Shown here one piece after another: positions 40,733 to 53,100 of a DNA stretch of 64,000 nucleotides. The DNA lies in contig OX424561.1 in NCBI GenBank assembly GCA_949152475.1, positions 28,204,481-28,268,480 on the forward strand, read 5' to 3'. Under the pieces are notes generated by a model that was not told where the DNA came from, made no database searches, and saw only the letters and a program-made list of their open reading frames with translations. This stretch comes from Terebella lapidaria. Its lineage: Eukaryota > Annelida > Polychaeta > Terebellida > Terebellidae. Position 1 is the stretch's first letter. Every line of letters starts with the position of its first letter. Position numbers and translations under genes: made by a program.

Positions 40733-42513
40733 CAAATGACCATCTACAGCATATAATGGTCTGTTTGAATCGATGATATGGTTTGAAACCTACATGGTCG
40801 GAGAAGTTGTAAGAAGCATCCATTGCATCCTTCGATTAACAACACCGGGTACAAGAATATATTGTGTTCCCCTTTTCCCTAGAAATACCCCCTTCCACCC
40901 ACCCCATGCACCCCTTACAAAAGAGAACGGACATTCAACAGAGCCCGGAGCTTTGTCATTTGAAGGGAACTGGACACCTGGTCGCGCGTACCGGCCATTA
41001 ACTTATGTTTAATATTTTGAATGGACAGGGCTTTCCTTTAAAACGTGAACAAACATCACTGCATCCGTTTTTTCGCCAGCCAAGGTTAAACGTTCGTTGT
41101 CGCAGCTACTGTACGGGGGCATTATCTATAAGCAAATGGGGGGTGGAGTCGTGAGGGGTTAGGTTGGGGTGGAGTGAGACAAGATAAAGGCGATTTTATT
41201 TTTAAATTTTCCTCTCAAAGTGTGAATAAATTGTAAGTGCGGGAAGGGGTCAACATGGGGCTACGGATATTAACACTGAAAAAATTGCCCGAATTTTCGA
41301 TTTCAACCATAGCAGCTGGTCTATGGTAAGTTTGGTGACGAATTATGGTTTCCCATGATATGACTTCGTAAACTTATAAACTTCGATGAAAGTATATTTT
41401 GGATATCGACCTCATCTAAAAAATCTGACGATTTAATCAATTTGCAAACATTTCAAAGCTGACAAATGTCGACGCCAAAATCATCAAAACTTCGATAATA
41501 GTATTCAAACGACACTGAAAATTATTATGTTGCTCCATCGTGTTGAGTATGAATTAAACGAGGCATTAATGTCGATATATCAATAGTTAATGCACAACCT
41601 GAGTTCATGATTTTGAAGTGGATATATATGCAGTCAATATTAAATGTTTTCATTTGGTATAGATCACATTGGAATAGCCCTGCTTTCCTCGTGGGTGAAG
41701 GGGATAAGCCAGTCAAAAGTTAATATACTCATTTACGACTTATTTATTACTTATTATGTATATACTTATTTGCATACACATGCAGTCACATACACATATC
41801 TTCAAATATCATTGTATATAAAATTGTACGATCGCATTCGTATAATTACGTTTCGCATTATCGTCGTCATACTGTACGTGAATATTATACGCAACAAGCT
41901 GCATGGAGCCATGTCATTGATGAAGTATGCGATTACTAGTAATTATTTTATGCGAGGCATGTAAACCAGATCATAATGATGTCAATATATTTTGGAGAGA
42001 GAAGGGAAATAAAAATAGGATCCTACATGACCTTCAACTGGGTATATCAGCTATCAATTGCTCGAATGTTTCAGTTAAATATTGACACCAGCTAACAGGA
42101 TTGGCAAGCAAATACTATACAAGTAGTATATACTACTTCGTCACAGAGGATTCTGGAAATATAAGACTATTTCATATTATTATGCCTTATTCCTTTAATC
42201 TGTTGCGTTTTTCTTGTGAAAACCATAAAAATTTCATGTTGGAAAGGTAATAGAAACGCCAGCCCGTCCTCGTTAAATGTTGACAAATTATTACTCAGCA
42301 CTCGACTGCACGTGCATGAAAAAACATGTTATGAGATCCGGGGTAAAGTATCGATAATTTTTCCATCATGTTTGCGGAGGATATATATACGTGCGTTTTG
42401 TCCCTCGAAAACATCTCCAGATTGGAAATACAGTATACCAATATATATCCGCCAATGTAGTGTATTATATAATCCCATGTACCGACAGCGTACGACGGAA
42501 AGATGTTTTTTTC

Positions 42514-42589
42514 TCTTTCTTTGATTGTCTTTCCTTCTTCTTCTTTGTCTTCTTTTCTTCTTCTCCTTCTTATTCTTCTTCTTCTCCTC
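42514..42589. repeat. TTC-rich polypyrimidine tract
   Basis: An almost pure pyrimidine strand of TTC/TCC units. It gives false Ser/Phe-rich and Arg/Glu-rich open frames on the two strands. Confidence 0.85.
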
Positions 42590-45126
42590 GAGTAAACAAG
42601 TGCATACATTTATGTTTCGAAAAGAAACACATAATAATTGAATGTTCAGTCAGAGTAACATCACGTTCCATTCAAATAAAGAAAGTATTATATACAATCG
42701 AACACCTGTTCCAGAAATCAAAATTTGAAATATACGATCTACCCCTTCCTTCTCTCCACCCCATCTTCCAAGTTCACGTAAACAGCCTTTTCTCCGAAGC
42801 GAGCATCGATCTGAGTTCCTGTGATATATGCATTGCTAATTATGGACGTTTTCCCGGTTTGGAAGCAGGTGTTAAATCGTTTTATTACCCGATGACCGTC
42901 CCCCGTGGCCTGCAGAATAAAGACCGAGGGTTAAATTGACCTGTTCGAAATGGTTGCTTATTTCGTAAGAGCAAATCGTTTCTTATTTATGGGCCTTCAT
43001 TTCTAAATGCTTACAAATTATACTGCTGTTTACAAAGTATACTTCTATACATGTATACTAGTATCATGCGGGGTCCAATGCTTTTGCAAGCCATTAAACA
43101 TTGTGCGATATTAAACTTTGCAGTGGTTATGCAAAATAGCATATGTTACATTAAATATTGTATCATTTCACCGAAGTGCAGTTATATGTACAAGATATTA
43201 GCTGGGCTAATGTTCCTAATTGCCCATATATAACATCTTTCGTGTCTATTGCATCTGTTCACACTTAAAATATAGTACTATAGGTTTTAAAATGCACCTG
43301 TTTGCGATATAGGGAGATAAAAACACGGCATAACGGGAATGAGCGGATGCGATGGATGGAGGGGGGTGGGGGGCAACAAAAATAGTTATCAAATTTCATT
43401 CCCAACTAATTTTTATAATATATTTCGGCGGTCACGATTTTGAATAGCGTCCGGTGTCAGCTTCAGGGGTTATCTAGCGGTCATCCAACCGCCAACAAAG
43501 ACTTTATTGCGTGGCTTTGTTTCCCGTCTAGATCGCGTCAAAATGTCGCGGCCGCAACTTTTAATTTCTCTGAAATTATTTTCCCTCAATATTCCAAAAT
43601 CGATATTTGAAACCGTTGTCCCGTCATATGATTCATCTATTCACGTCAAATTTCAGCTGACATGTAAAATCAGTCGCTCGCAAATTTCTCATTAACTTTC
43701 TCTCAAATCTACGTCCGCACAATGCTGATTATTATGAGTTATTATGAGAAAAGTTCAAGGCAGCTGAAGATTGGGTCCTATCATTGTGGACAAACCCAGA
43801 CAATCAATTAGGAATATTAATCTTAGGTATAATAATGAATATTTCAATAGGTGTCATCGGTTTCCTATCAATAGCTTGAACAATAACCTGAATGTCCATT
43901 GAATCCCTTACATATTGATCACGTTACTTCTATTCATGTGGATATGTGTCATAACCGAAGCTCTATTTACATATATTGTCTCAAATACATAATAGATATT
44001 GTACTAATATTTCTGATATTGTCTGTTTCACAATGAATAAGTTTTACCGTCCGAAATTGACATATAATACATTTGTTTCAGATTATGATTTCCATCGATC
44101 CACACATTGTATTCCAACAAAAAACGCTTAGGATTACTATAATATTTCAATTTGTGGTTGGACCGTTTCATATTTTGGTATTAAGATTATTTTGAGGAAA
44201 TAGTTATTCAATTTAAGTATACTGTCACCGTGTCACCGATGATTCACCAAAAAAAATTGTGGAATTCAACCCAGACCCATTATTGGCAAATGTGTTTCGA
44301 AAATAGAAAGAACTCATCTTACGAAAAACAAATAGATCATTAGAGAAGTGAATTACAAGGACTTTCCAGTGCGATGGCTCGTGCTCAACTCGAAACCATC
44401 AAAGTTAGAGCCAAGGACCTACACTAGGCGCGGTTTGATTGTACAGTGGCTCCACCTAGTGAATGATACTTACACTAAATTTAAAGTTTGAACGATCGAA
44501 CGATATTCGTCATTATGATTTCCACACTGAAATAAACTGACAGTATTTTTGACATTCTTAGTAAAAGCAAATCAAAATTATTGTCTCGAAAATAGGTATT
44601 ACAAGAAAGGACAGGCTAAATAATATAGAAATAATGCGCCAATAACTACAACGACTGCAGGAATTTAAACACCAGAGTTAAACAATAGACTTGAGCGGGC
44701 ATGATGTGGTCTTTTTCATACCATAATGCAATCATAATGTAATATTGTAAAACAAATATTTGCGGTTTTTATGTCCAGACTTATTTGTGGAGATTTGAGT
44801 TTGTGGGTTTTAGCTCTCATATGTAATATATATAGAAGTAGAAAACAAATATTTACAGTGAATATAATTTTGTAGTTGAGCAAAAAATGTGGAATCCGCA
44901 AAATAAATCAACCGCAAACATTAGTCTTTTGAAGTATATTTTAGTGCAATTTGTATGCAGTCCAAGAGAAACTGGTATTCGAACACCATATTATCATGAA
45001 TAGTCGTGATAACTGAATAGAAACTTGGAAATAAATAAATATGATTCACTAAAATACATGTATTGAACCCCTCCATGTGAAAGCATTATACTTTTGAAGT
45101 TTTTATTTCAGATTACACTTTTACAT

Positions 45127-45132
45127 TTTATT
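45127..45132 (-). terminator. Polyadenylation signal AATAAA of MRPS12
   Basis: TTTATT on the plus strand reads AATAAA on the minus strand, 50 bp beyond the MRPS12 stop codon. A second one lies at 45,102-45,107. Confidence 0.6.
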
Positions 45133-45182
45133 TCAGAACTCCCACATCTATAGTACAATTTGACAACATTCCATCAATTAAA

Positions 45183-45653
45183 TTATTTAACGACATGTCC
45201 ACAGTCGTACTTCCCACGTACGACCTTGAGTTTCACACCTGGCAAGTCCTGTTTCTTCCCACCTTTTACCAAGACAATATTGTGTTCTTGCAAGTTATGT
45301 CCCTCGCCTGGCACGAAGGCTACCGCCTGCTTCCCATTGGACAGTTTCACTCGAACGCACTTCCGATTCGCTGAGTTGGGTTTCTTCGGTTTTTTAATGA
45401 TGACCTTCAGTACGACCCCTTTCTTCTGTGGACACCCGTCCAGTAAACCCCTCTTTGCGTGGCGTTTCCTTGGCATCCCTTTTTTGTGCATTTGTTGGAG
45501 AGAGGCCATGTTTCGGCAGTGGATTTGTTGCGACAAATGTTGCGTCAAGGGAAGTGTCAGCATAGGCCGAGGCAAAGTATTCTTTGGGAACGAAGAATCT
45601 GTTCTGAGACATCCAGAGAGTAATCGCGATGAACTAGCAGTCGTGGTTCTCAT
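45183..45653 (-). CDS. MRPS12: Mitochondrial ribosomal protein uS12m
   Basis: A component of the small mitochondrial ribosomal subunit, at the decoding centre. It has 156 residues; the human protein has about 138. Residues 1-48 are Ser/Thr/Arg-rich with a single acidic residue, as in a mitochondrial targeting peptide. The S12 body follows from MASLQQMH (49-56), with the invariant [12 protein letters not shown] (88-99), [15 protein letters not shown] (115-129) and [18 protein letters not shown] (136-153). No part of the S12 fold is missing. The ATG at 45,651-45,653 starts the frame; just upstream is ...CTGCACAG, which could be a splice acceptor, so a non-coding first exon is possible. The coding part has no intron. 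The opposite-strand frame over it is a shadow. Confidence 0.96.
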   Translation of the reverse strand: MRTTTASSSRLLSGCLRTDSSFPKNTLPRPMLTLPLTQHLSQQIHCRNMASLQQMHKKGMPRKRHAKRGLLDGCPQKKGVVLKVIIKKPKKPNSANRKCVRVKLSNGKQAVAFVPGEGHNLQEHNIVLVKGGKKQDLPGVKLKVVRGKYDCGHVVK

Positions 45654-45916
45654 CTGTGCAGTTGTAGTTGCTGCAAACAGATGAGGACATTAGACATCAG
45701 CTATTATGCAGTATACTTAATAGTTTGATAGAATGCATTGATGTTAGTAGAAGAACAATTCTAACAAGTAAACCACTAGAACAAGGATCACTACTAATAT
45801 TTTCAGGTGTATATGAGGCGTCTTGGCCATTTTTGGGCACCACATAGGCTATATCGGACTGAGATACTACATCGGCCAATCTATGAAGGATGATATGAAA
45901 CATGCCCACAGAGCAC

Positions 45917-45991
45917 ACAGCGATATTCAAACCCAAGACCTTTTTGCCTGCAGGTCAGTATAATCACCACTGAGCTACTGTTGCACCCCAA
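45917..45991 (-). repeat. tRNA-derived SINE head
   Basis: The minus strand carries GTAGCTCAGTGGT (A box TAGCTCAGTGG at 45,967-45,977) and GGTTTGAATATC (B box at 45,922-45,933). The spacing is right for an internal pol III promoter, and the whole begins GGGGTGC. It does not fold as an intact tRNA, so a SINE is more likely than a tRNA gene. The body probably runs on toward 45.8 kb, but I cannot fix its 3' end. It lies about 260 bp upstream of the MRPS12 start codon. Confidence 0.7.
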
Positions 45992-46820
45992 ACGTACCTA
46001 GACGTCTGCACTGGACCATGTTGTTGAGGGAGAGTCGGCTCAATGACAGGGCCAACTTTGTGATCCCAGCCATGATGGCAACACTGAAATAAACAAATAG
46101 TTATAAATTCTAGACTCACAATTGACTTAATAGCAGAAATATTATTCTTATGGATATACAATTGAGATAATTTGACATGTTCTTTCCGTTTTGATGGGAA
46201 TTGTTGGTAAACTATCAACTATCGATAAATTTGTATTGATATTAATTGATTATTTTAAGAAAAATTATGTTGCAGAAAAATCATGAGGAATCTGTATTAG
46301 CATAATGTTACACAAGAAAATGTCACCATCATGCATTGAAAATTTTGGGACTTTTAAATTTTTTTGATAGTCGATAGTGAGAGTTATTATTGATAGCACT
46401 ATCGAGCAGCTGAAGCCTGCAATGAATAGATATGCATCATGATCTTTCAGGATGACAATCAACTTTATGGTTATCACTGCTCATCAGGGCATAAAAATGG
46501 TGTTGCAAATCACAGAACTTTCTAAGCATGCACGTTGCATGTGACTACTCTCAAAAAAAACAGGATTAAGGTATGACAAGAGAACGTGGCAGATTTACAT
46601 TTGAAGACCATCTTGAGTAGAACTTCAACGAGTAAAAAATTTCGTGATCGGTTACTCGCAATCTTGTAACCAAAGCTTCGTCCGAAAATATAGAACCCAA
46701 TTCTACAGATTCCTACAAGGCGCCAGCCAGCTTAATCAAAACTTGTTTATAAACAGAACCACATGTTATGAATGCTATGGCTGATGGCAGTATTAGTATG
46801 TGAGTGTGAGAGTACACACT

Positions 46821-47033
46821 GTACGAGCCGTCCGTCCTAAATTCGCCGCATTCCCAAATTCGCCAACAGACCTTGTAATGCAAATGAAACCAACCAGTTC
46901 TATCATCAATCGAGACTCTGATATTCGATCTTTGTACCAGCAGTTTGTTTTCCATAAAACAAGTTTCTGAGCTCTGATAATATTGAGTTGGCAAATTTTG
47001 GGATGTGGCGAATTTAGGACGGATGGCTCGTAC
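46821..47033. repeat. Inverted repeat element with 47-bp arms
   Basis: Arms 46,821-46,867 and 46,987-47,033 are inverted copies (42 of 47 match). Each starts GTACGAGCC and contains TCCGTCCTAAATTCGCC. This is a MITE-like or fold-back structure of 213 bp. Confidence 0.85.
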
Positions 47034-47036
47034 GGG

Positions 47037-47189
47037 GTACAGGTGATAAGGCCGCCCAAGTGATCAGGCTGCCATTGAAAAACTATCAAACTACAGGTTA
47101 AGTGATGGATGACGAGTGTTATGACACTCGTGCATACAGGTATGATAATATGCGGCCTGATCGCTTTAGCGGCCTTATCGCTTGGTAAC
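47037..47189. repeat. Palindromic fold-back element
   Basis: Arms 47,037-47,073 and 47,152-47,189 share GATAAGGCCGC and GATCAGGC in inverted orientation. A central perfect hairpin (ACGAGTGT-TATG-ACACTCGT, 47,112-47,131) sits near the midpoint. It is followed by GCTCGTAC, the terminus of the preceding inverted repeat. Confidence 0.75.
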
Positions 47190-47250
47190 CGCTCGTACAA
47201 TGTCAGGCAATTGGTATTTTACAATTAAACCATGCAATTAAACCCCTCTT

Positions 47251-47320
47251 CCACAACCACAGCAGTGATTATTGTACAACAAGTGACAACAAGTTGTCAC
47301 TAACCACTGCTGGGTTGTGG
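47251..47320. repeat. 70-bp imperfect palindrome
   Basis: CCACAACC...AGCAGTG on the left pairs with CACTGCTGGGTTGTGG on the right. The middle contains AGTGACAAC-AA-GTTGTCACT, itself a perfect hairpin. Confidence 0.8.
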
Positions 47321-49988
47321 CAAGAATATAGATTACAACTCCAGTACTCCAGGAGAGTACCAAATACACTCCAAATACACTCATTATCGCTCAAGAGTGA
47401 GTCCGGATAGTCCAAACATCACATCGATTTCACACAATCAAGGATTTTCGTCATAACGGTAAATTGCAATGGACTCTGTACAAGATAATCACCATCGAAA
47501 TATCACAGAAGTGATTGAAATGGCGTCGATTTTATAGTTTTTCAAGCGAGTTTCACTAAAAAAAATCGTCAAGGTTAAACTATTATTAACACCGACAACA
47601 CATTTTCCGTGAAACGGGTTCTCTACTTAGGTACAAAACACTAATCCCAATACTACGGTGTGGGGTCCTTCAGTCTTAGACCACCTTAGAAATATCCCTT
47701 CTTTAAAACCTATCACTATAAATATAATTTATGTCATCCAATGTATATGTTATTTGTTGTTTCAGTCACATTCATGTATGCGCGTCCGTGTCCGCGACGA
47801 ATCGCTCTGGGAGCGATATTTCACGGAGCACGTAGGCCTATGTGTGTTTGTGAAATTTAATAGCTTTTGATGTTCTTCATTGACCTATTTGGCTCAACAC
47901 AACACATTATTTTTTGCTAGATTTCTCCCTTGCATCAAAGCTCTTGATACATACAGGCCTCAATGCCTGGCCTCATATAGGCCCTAAAAAATTTTGAGAA
48001 CTTAGTACAGTTCATGTTTGTATTTTGGTGCATGGTGGTTGGTGATTGGGTGAGGGTCAACATCAGTTTCTTCGCAGCCAGCACAAACGTAATAGGAATT
48101 GGTGATATATTAATAAAAATGCTACATTTCAATATTGGTTTGTTGGTGAAGTTTGTCTGTTTTACCAAAATGAAGTCTCTGGAGTCATTTTGAGATACAT
48201 GTCTATAAACTATGAACAGAGGATGCAGCATGAGCCTATAGCCCGCCGGTAATACACACGTATTTTTAAGGCCTTTTACGCTGATACTCTCACGGTGGTG
48301 TTCTCATGGTGGACCCCACTGTATAGCCACTGGATATATATATAAGGTATAAAACAATTTGTATTTGAACGAAAATAACAATGCAACATAGTTTGGTGGC
48401 CAATTCGCGTCATGGTTCAAGTTTTTTCCAAAATCGCATATCTTACATCACTGGAAGCAGTCCCAATTGAACCACAAGGTTACTCGTCGAATCTTCGGAA
48501 GGTTACGTAAGTAGATTCAAAGAAAATTTGGCCATATTTTGCCTCGTTAACAGTTATAATTAGTATTGATGACGTCAAATAAGGATATTTCAATCAATTA
48601 CCTCAAGTTGTTGTTCTGTCGTCGATTTGTATAGACCCACAATATGTCATCAAGAGGTGTGAGTAAAGATAATACACGATGCTTACATGTATCATGTGAA
48701 ACGGGACATCATAGCAAGCTTTACCTGGATACATATACAGGACATGTAAATACTGTTTTGTGATAATTATGGTTGCTGGACAAGCTAATGAAGCTAAATT
48801 ATAAATATGTTCCCACTGTAAAGTCATGAAAACTCAGTAATTATGATGACTATGCCAATGATCGTATAGCTTCACTGATGATTCTACGGCTTCTAATTTT
48901 GTGGAAAGTTTGTAAATTCGTCCAAAACTTGTCTAATAACTTGGGAACGAAAATCATGTCATTATATGGAAAGGCTATAACGATCAGTGGTCTTCACCTC
49001 TTTCACCAGTGGCGTAGCCAGTTAGGAGCACATAAACAAGTATACAACCTATGGAGCCGAATAATTAGACTTCATTGTCGTTTTGATGCTTTCCACAATC
49101 ACAGCATACAACTTGAGTTTCATGTTGAATGTTGGTTAAATCACATCCGGTCATGACTGAGTAGTTTTCTACTTCTATATGTTGAATAACCTGCTGTTCC
49201 TCGGTTTTTTCTTTCCATTTAAAAAAGCACCATATAATATTTATTCCACATTTATTGATATTGATAGTACAACTAAACTTCATTTCCGCCATTAAATAAT
49301 TGGTTTGCTCACTTTGCAGGTCTGTTGGCGATTCGGTGCTGATGCTGGATGTGGTCATAGACGACTTTTCAGGCAGAAAGCCAAAGAGGCTTGCTTTCCT
49401 ATTCCCGAAGTAATATGCAGTGTTGTGTAAAATAATTTGAAGCAAAAAAGATGGGTGAAAAAATATAATATTATTATTTTTTATGATTTTAAAAAATGTT
49501 CATGGTAATTGTCAAATCATCACCTGAAAATGTGGGCTGGAACTTATATTTTCATAGTCCAAACATGTGTCAGATTGATGACCCTGGAGAACACTAAAAT
49601 AAAATAAAAATTATAGGGGGGGGGGGGGGTGAGAGACCGCTTTAACTTCGCTCGCTGTGCTCGCTTGCATTTCACCTATAGCAAATGAGTTTGATTCCAC
49701 ATGGTTATGTACCTCAGGTTATGCTACTGTTTTTCACGTGAAAATCAAGTCATAGGTCATACTTGATCTGTAATTCCACAGCCTTAATTAACACGTTGAG
49801 ATAGAACAACTTGACCTGCAGGACTTAGAATATAATACGTGTCCTTTAATTAGGTGTTGTCAGCTTTGTAGATTGCAAATGTGGGCGATTCATTGTTATA
49901 TATCTTCTTTTTTACCATGCATATATAATCGCGTGTAATTTTCATTCTTCTTTTGTTTCATTATCTGACATCGTGAACCGTCTAAAAT

Positions 49989-50030
49989 ATGAAGTCGGTG
50001 TTTCGTATCTTTATGGGAAATTCCCAGTAA
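49989..50030 (+). promoter_or_regulatory. Upstream ORF in the SLC25A21 leader
   Basis: ATG followed by 12 codons and TAA, 94 bp before the SLC25A21 ATG. It counts as a uORF only if transcription starts further upstream. Its end overlaps CAGTAAGT, which also resembles a splice donor. Confidence 0.25.
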
Positions 50031-50123
50031 GTAAGCTTCGGCCGAATGGACTCCAGAAAAAGTGTTTTTGTCGAAATTACGTATCACCAGCGAAAAATTT
50101 AATCGTAAAAAATTTAATCAACT

Positions 50124-53100
50124 ATGGAAAACAAACAACGAAGTATGGCATCACTTGCTGCCATGCAACTGGTTGCTGGCGGCACCGCAGGTAAGAAAGT
50201 CCTAAACTTTACTTGAAACTGTCCTGAACGACTAGAGTGCCAGATCTAGTTTCAGTTTCTATTTTAGACTAAACTTACCGCTATCCGCTATAGATTAAAG
50301 CTGCTGCCTTCGAATGTATGCAATATTTTTTTCAAAAATTTTTTTTGTTAAACACATCTAATGCAATCTAACAAAAGGTGTGCTCAATGATTTTGACGAT
50401 ACAGTCTGTCCGAGTTGTCTTTTCATCCGTTTTAGTGCCTATTTCGTACCGGTTTTGTAAATAAACAAACGAAGTGTATCCATCAAACCCGAATGTAAAC
50501 AAATGCTCAAATCTCGCTTAAAAGTCCACATCAAGTATATTTTCCATTTTGTATGTGCATATATAGTATACTATAGTTGTGAGAAAATAATCAGTGAAAT
50601 ACCATGATGTGCGTGGAATTGTCAGTCTATCTCATACTTCTATGCTTTGTTTACCTCTGCGTGTGATGGATACAGTTGCTATATTTACTCCTGTTCAAAC
50701 GAGCAAAATTTTCGTGAGGACTGGTTATTTTCATTACATTTGATGTGAGTATGTTTCATTCAGTTAATTTAGCATGTTTAATATGAAATATAGTTTTCAA
50801 AAAATATTGACTGGATTCGAAGGCAGCTGCTTTAAAGTACTAGGAACATGAAAATATGATGTGAACTCGAATGATAGACCTGGTTTTGCTGAGTGAAATG
50901 CTGTTTACTGCATGCAAATATCTCTATTGGTTAAAAAGTTATGGCCATTTGAATGTCATATTTTGGCAGGTTATGACATATGCTGGATTGAACACTTCAG
51001 GATTTTCTGAGAAGCTAATTAGTATGCAAATGAGATATTCGTGACGTAGAAGGGGGAATATTTTTAATTAGGCAAGTTTGAGTCTTAATATAATTGATCT
51101 GGTCAGAATTATTGCAAACCTAATCTTCAAACATTGATACACATGGTCAATAATCAGTGTTTTTGAAAGTGTTACTGTTGCCTTGGTTACTATTCACCTG
51201 CTGGAGTCCCTAGCAACCATTGGTTGATATGGTTCCTAACTGCCAGAAATACGGGTTTTGACAGAATTTGATTATTGTATATTAATTATGCATGTGGAGT
51301 CCATCCATTTCCACCTTTGGTTTTGTTTGCTTATCGATATGACTGTGGATTTGGGGCCTTTCATCAATACTGGTGACCTTGGCAACTATCCGGATGTGAA
51401 ATTCATTGACTATCAATTATGTAGAGCATGTGGAATAAGTTTTGTTGAATAATTACAGTTTCTTAAGACTTCAATAAGCCAATAAAACCATCTAATTAAA
51501 AAATGTTCCACCTGTGACGTCATGCATAGGAATTTGCATATTAATGAGCTATATGATTTTTCAAATTGTACTCTGGGCAATTCGAATTTTGAAGTACTGT
51601 AACTTTTGAAGGAATAGAGATATTCACATGCTGTAAAAACCGTTCTGATCAGCTCTCATGCTGCTTTAATCTGAGCTCACATCGTTTTTTCATGTTCCTA
51701 GTACTTGAAATGCTTGACTGATATTAGACCTTCATAATATACATCTGTTTTCCTGTAACAACATTCACCGGTGGATATATGTAGACATAGTCAGCTTGGT
51801 AACAGGACGGTTCACCACCTCGGACGATTCACGTCCAATTTTGACGAGGCGATTCACTGCTAGTTTGATGCAGCAGGCCAGGGCTATTACGACAGTGTGA
51901 AGTGCAATTAGTTAGGCTGGTGGCTTGCTGCCTTTCAGTCGACACGTTTTGTCAATACTATCAAGTTAAGATGATGTAGATCTAGGATAGGTAGGATGTG
52001 ACATCCACTGGAAGCTTGATGGCAAAGAACCAACATAATGTGAACACTATGGGCACCACTATTGAAGCATTTATACAAGCATATATACAGTTTGACAATA
52101 CATCTAGAAGGAAATGTTCACTGCAGTTGCACAATAGGCCCGTTTAAGTGCGAGCACAGTTTCAGCAGTACTAAATATACGTACAGTACAACTTGATATA
52201 GGTGTTTGCACATGCATCGGTATGTGTGGGGCCCTATGAAGCGGTGAGTTGGACTGTGTCTATAGGCGGTGAATCGTCTCGCTAAAATTGGCAGTGAATC
52301 GTCCGAGGCGGTGAACCGTCTAGCATTCGTCAACTTCATCTATCAGTGAAACACGCTTTTTGGCCGTAGTTTTGTTTTGGATTATTATATCAACTTAAAA
52401 TTTTGTGTGTCTTAATTGGGTATCATCCCACAAATTTTCAACAAATGCCAACAAACAAAGATGGCGCAAATTTCATGATTGTCCATTGTTCAAATGATGG
52501 TCATGTCCCATCTAGTGTTATTATGGGATATCTATGATAAAATTTCTGCCCCAACATAGAATTTCAGAGTCTGCACAAAAAATAGCAACTTTTATTCAAT
52601 GTTTGAATTATATACTAAAAAGAGTATTACTTTAAAGGGCCACAAGCTAGCAAAACCCCTTGGTCATCACACTTAACCTGTGAATGTTTGTTCACCTGAC
52701 ATGCGATGACGAAGTCATTTTCAAATTATCGCAAGTAGGCATTTGTCTGTTTCTTGTGATATGTTGGCATATCACCAATATATCTTAGGAAATCAATCCA
52801 TTTATCACGCGATCAGCTTGAAATATCGACTAATCCGGAAGACGGCAGTTCTTTTTTTTAGCCCAGGAGACTGTGACGTCACAACGTGAATATCAACACC
52901 ATAGAAAAACTGCATTGCCCCGCAATTTACGTAATTGTACGTATGTTGGTATCTGGGCATGGCTCACGTTGTGACGTCACATCCATAAGCACTGAGGATG
53001 TAAACAACGCCACGTGCATGTATTCCAATATCGATTACTACGGAGCGGTTGGGCGAGAAAATCTTCAAACCACCCAGGTTATGTCAAAATAGTATATATT

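Larger units (their letters stand above)
28941..45100. other. Long stretch without a recognised gene
   Basis: About 16 kb with no open frame that shows a protein family. Contents include a degenerate tandem array at 30,270-30,870, a possible old SINE at 36,940-37,020, a GC-richer island at 34,550-35,470, a TCGC run at 35,583-35,600, a TTTC microsatellite at 40,710-40,732 and a TTC-rich pyrimidine tract at 42,514-42,589. Unknown exons could still be hidden, since short exons without a recognised family would be missed. Confidence 0.5.
45654..50123. other. Spacer between MRPS12 and SLC25A21
   Basis: The two genes are divergent and 4.5 kb apart. The interval holds a tRNA-derived SINE head, three hairpin-forming inverted repeats at 46.8-47.3 kb, a G-run near 49,617-49,630, and one weak exon candidate near 49.3 kb. 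No confident gene is present, and no TATA box was assigned to either gene. Confidence 0.5.

Noticed and set aside
42391..42939. A 182-codon plus-strand frame rich in Ser and Phe
   Set aside because: It has no ATG start and is carried by the TTC-rich tract.
43750..43970. A possible nuclear copy of mitochondrial DNA: with TGA read as Trp and ATA as Met, a hydrophobic frame of about 70 codons appears
   Set aside because: I could not match it to any mitochondrial gene, and an open frame of this size is expected by chance in six frames. A search against mitochondrial proteins would decide.
45160..45684. A 174-codon frame on the plus strand
   Set aside because: It is the antisense shadow of MRPS12.
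45917..45991. A functional tRNA gene
   Set aside because: A and B boxes are present, but the B box is degenerate and I could not pair a proper acceptor stem, so a SINE head fits better.
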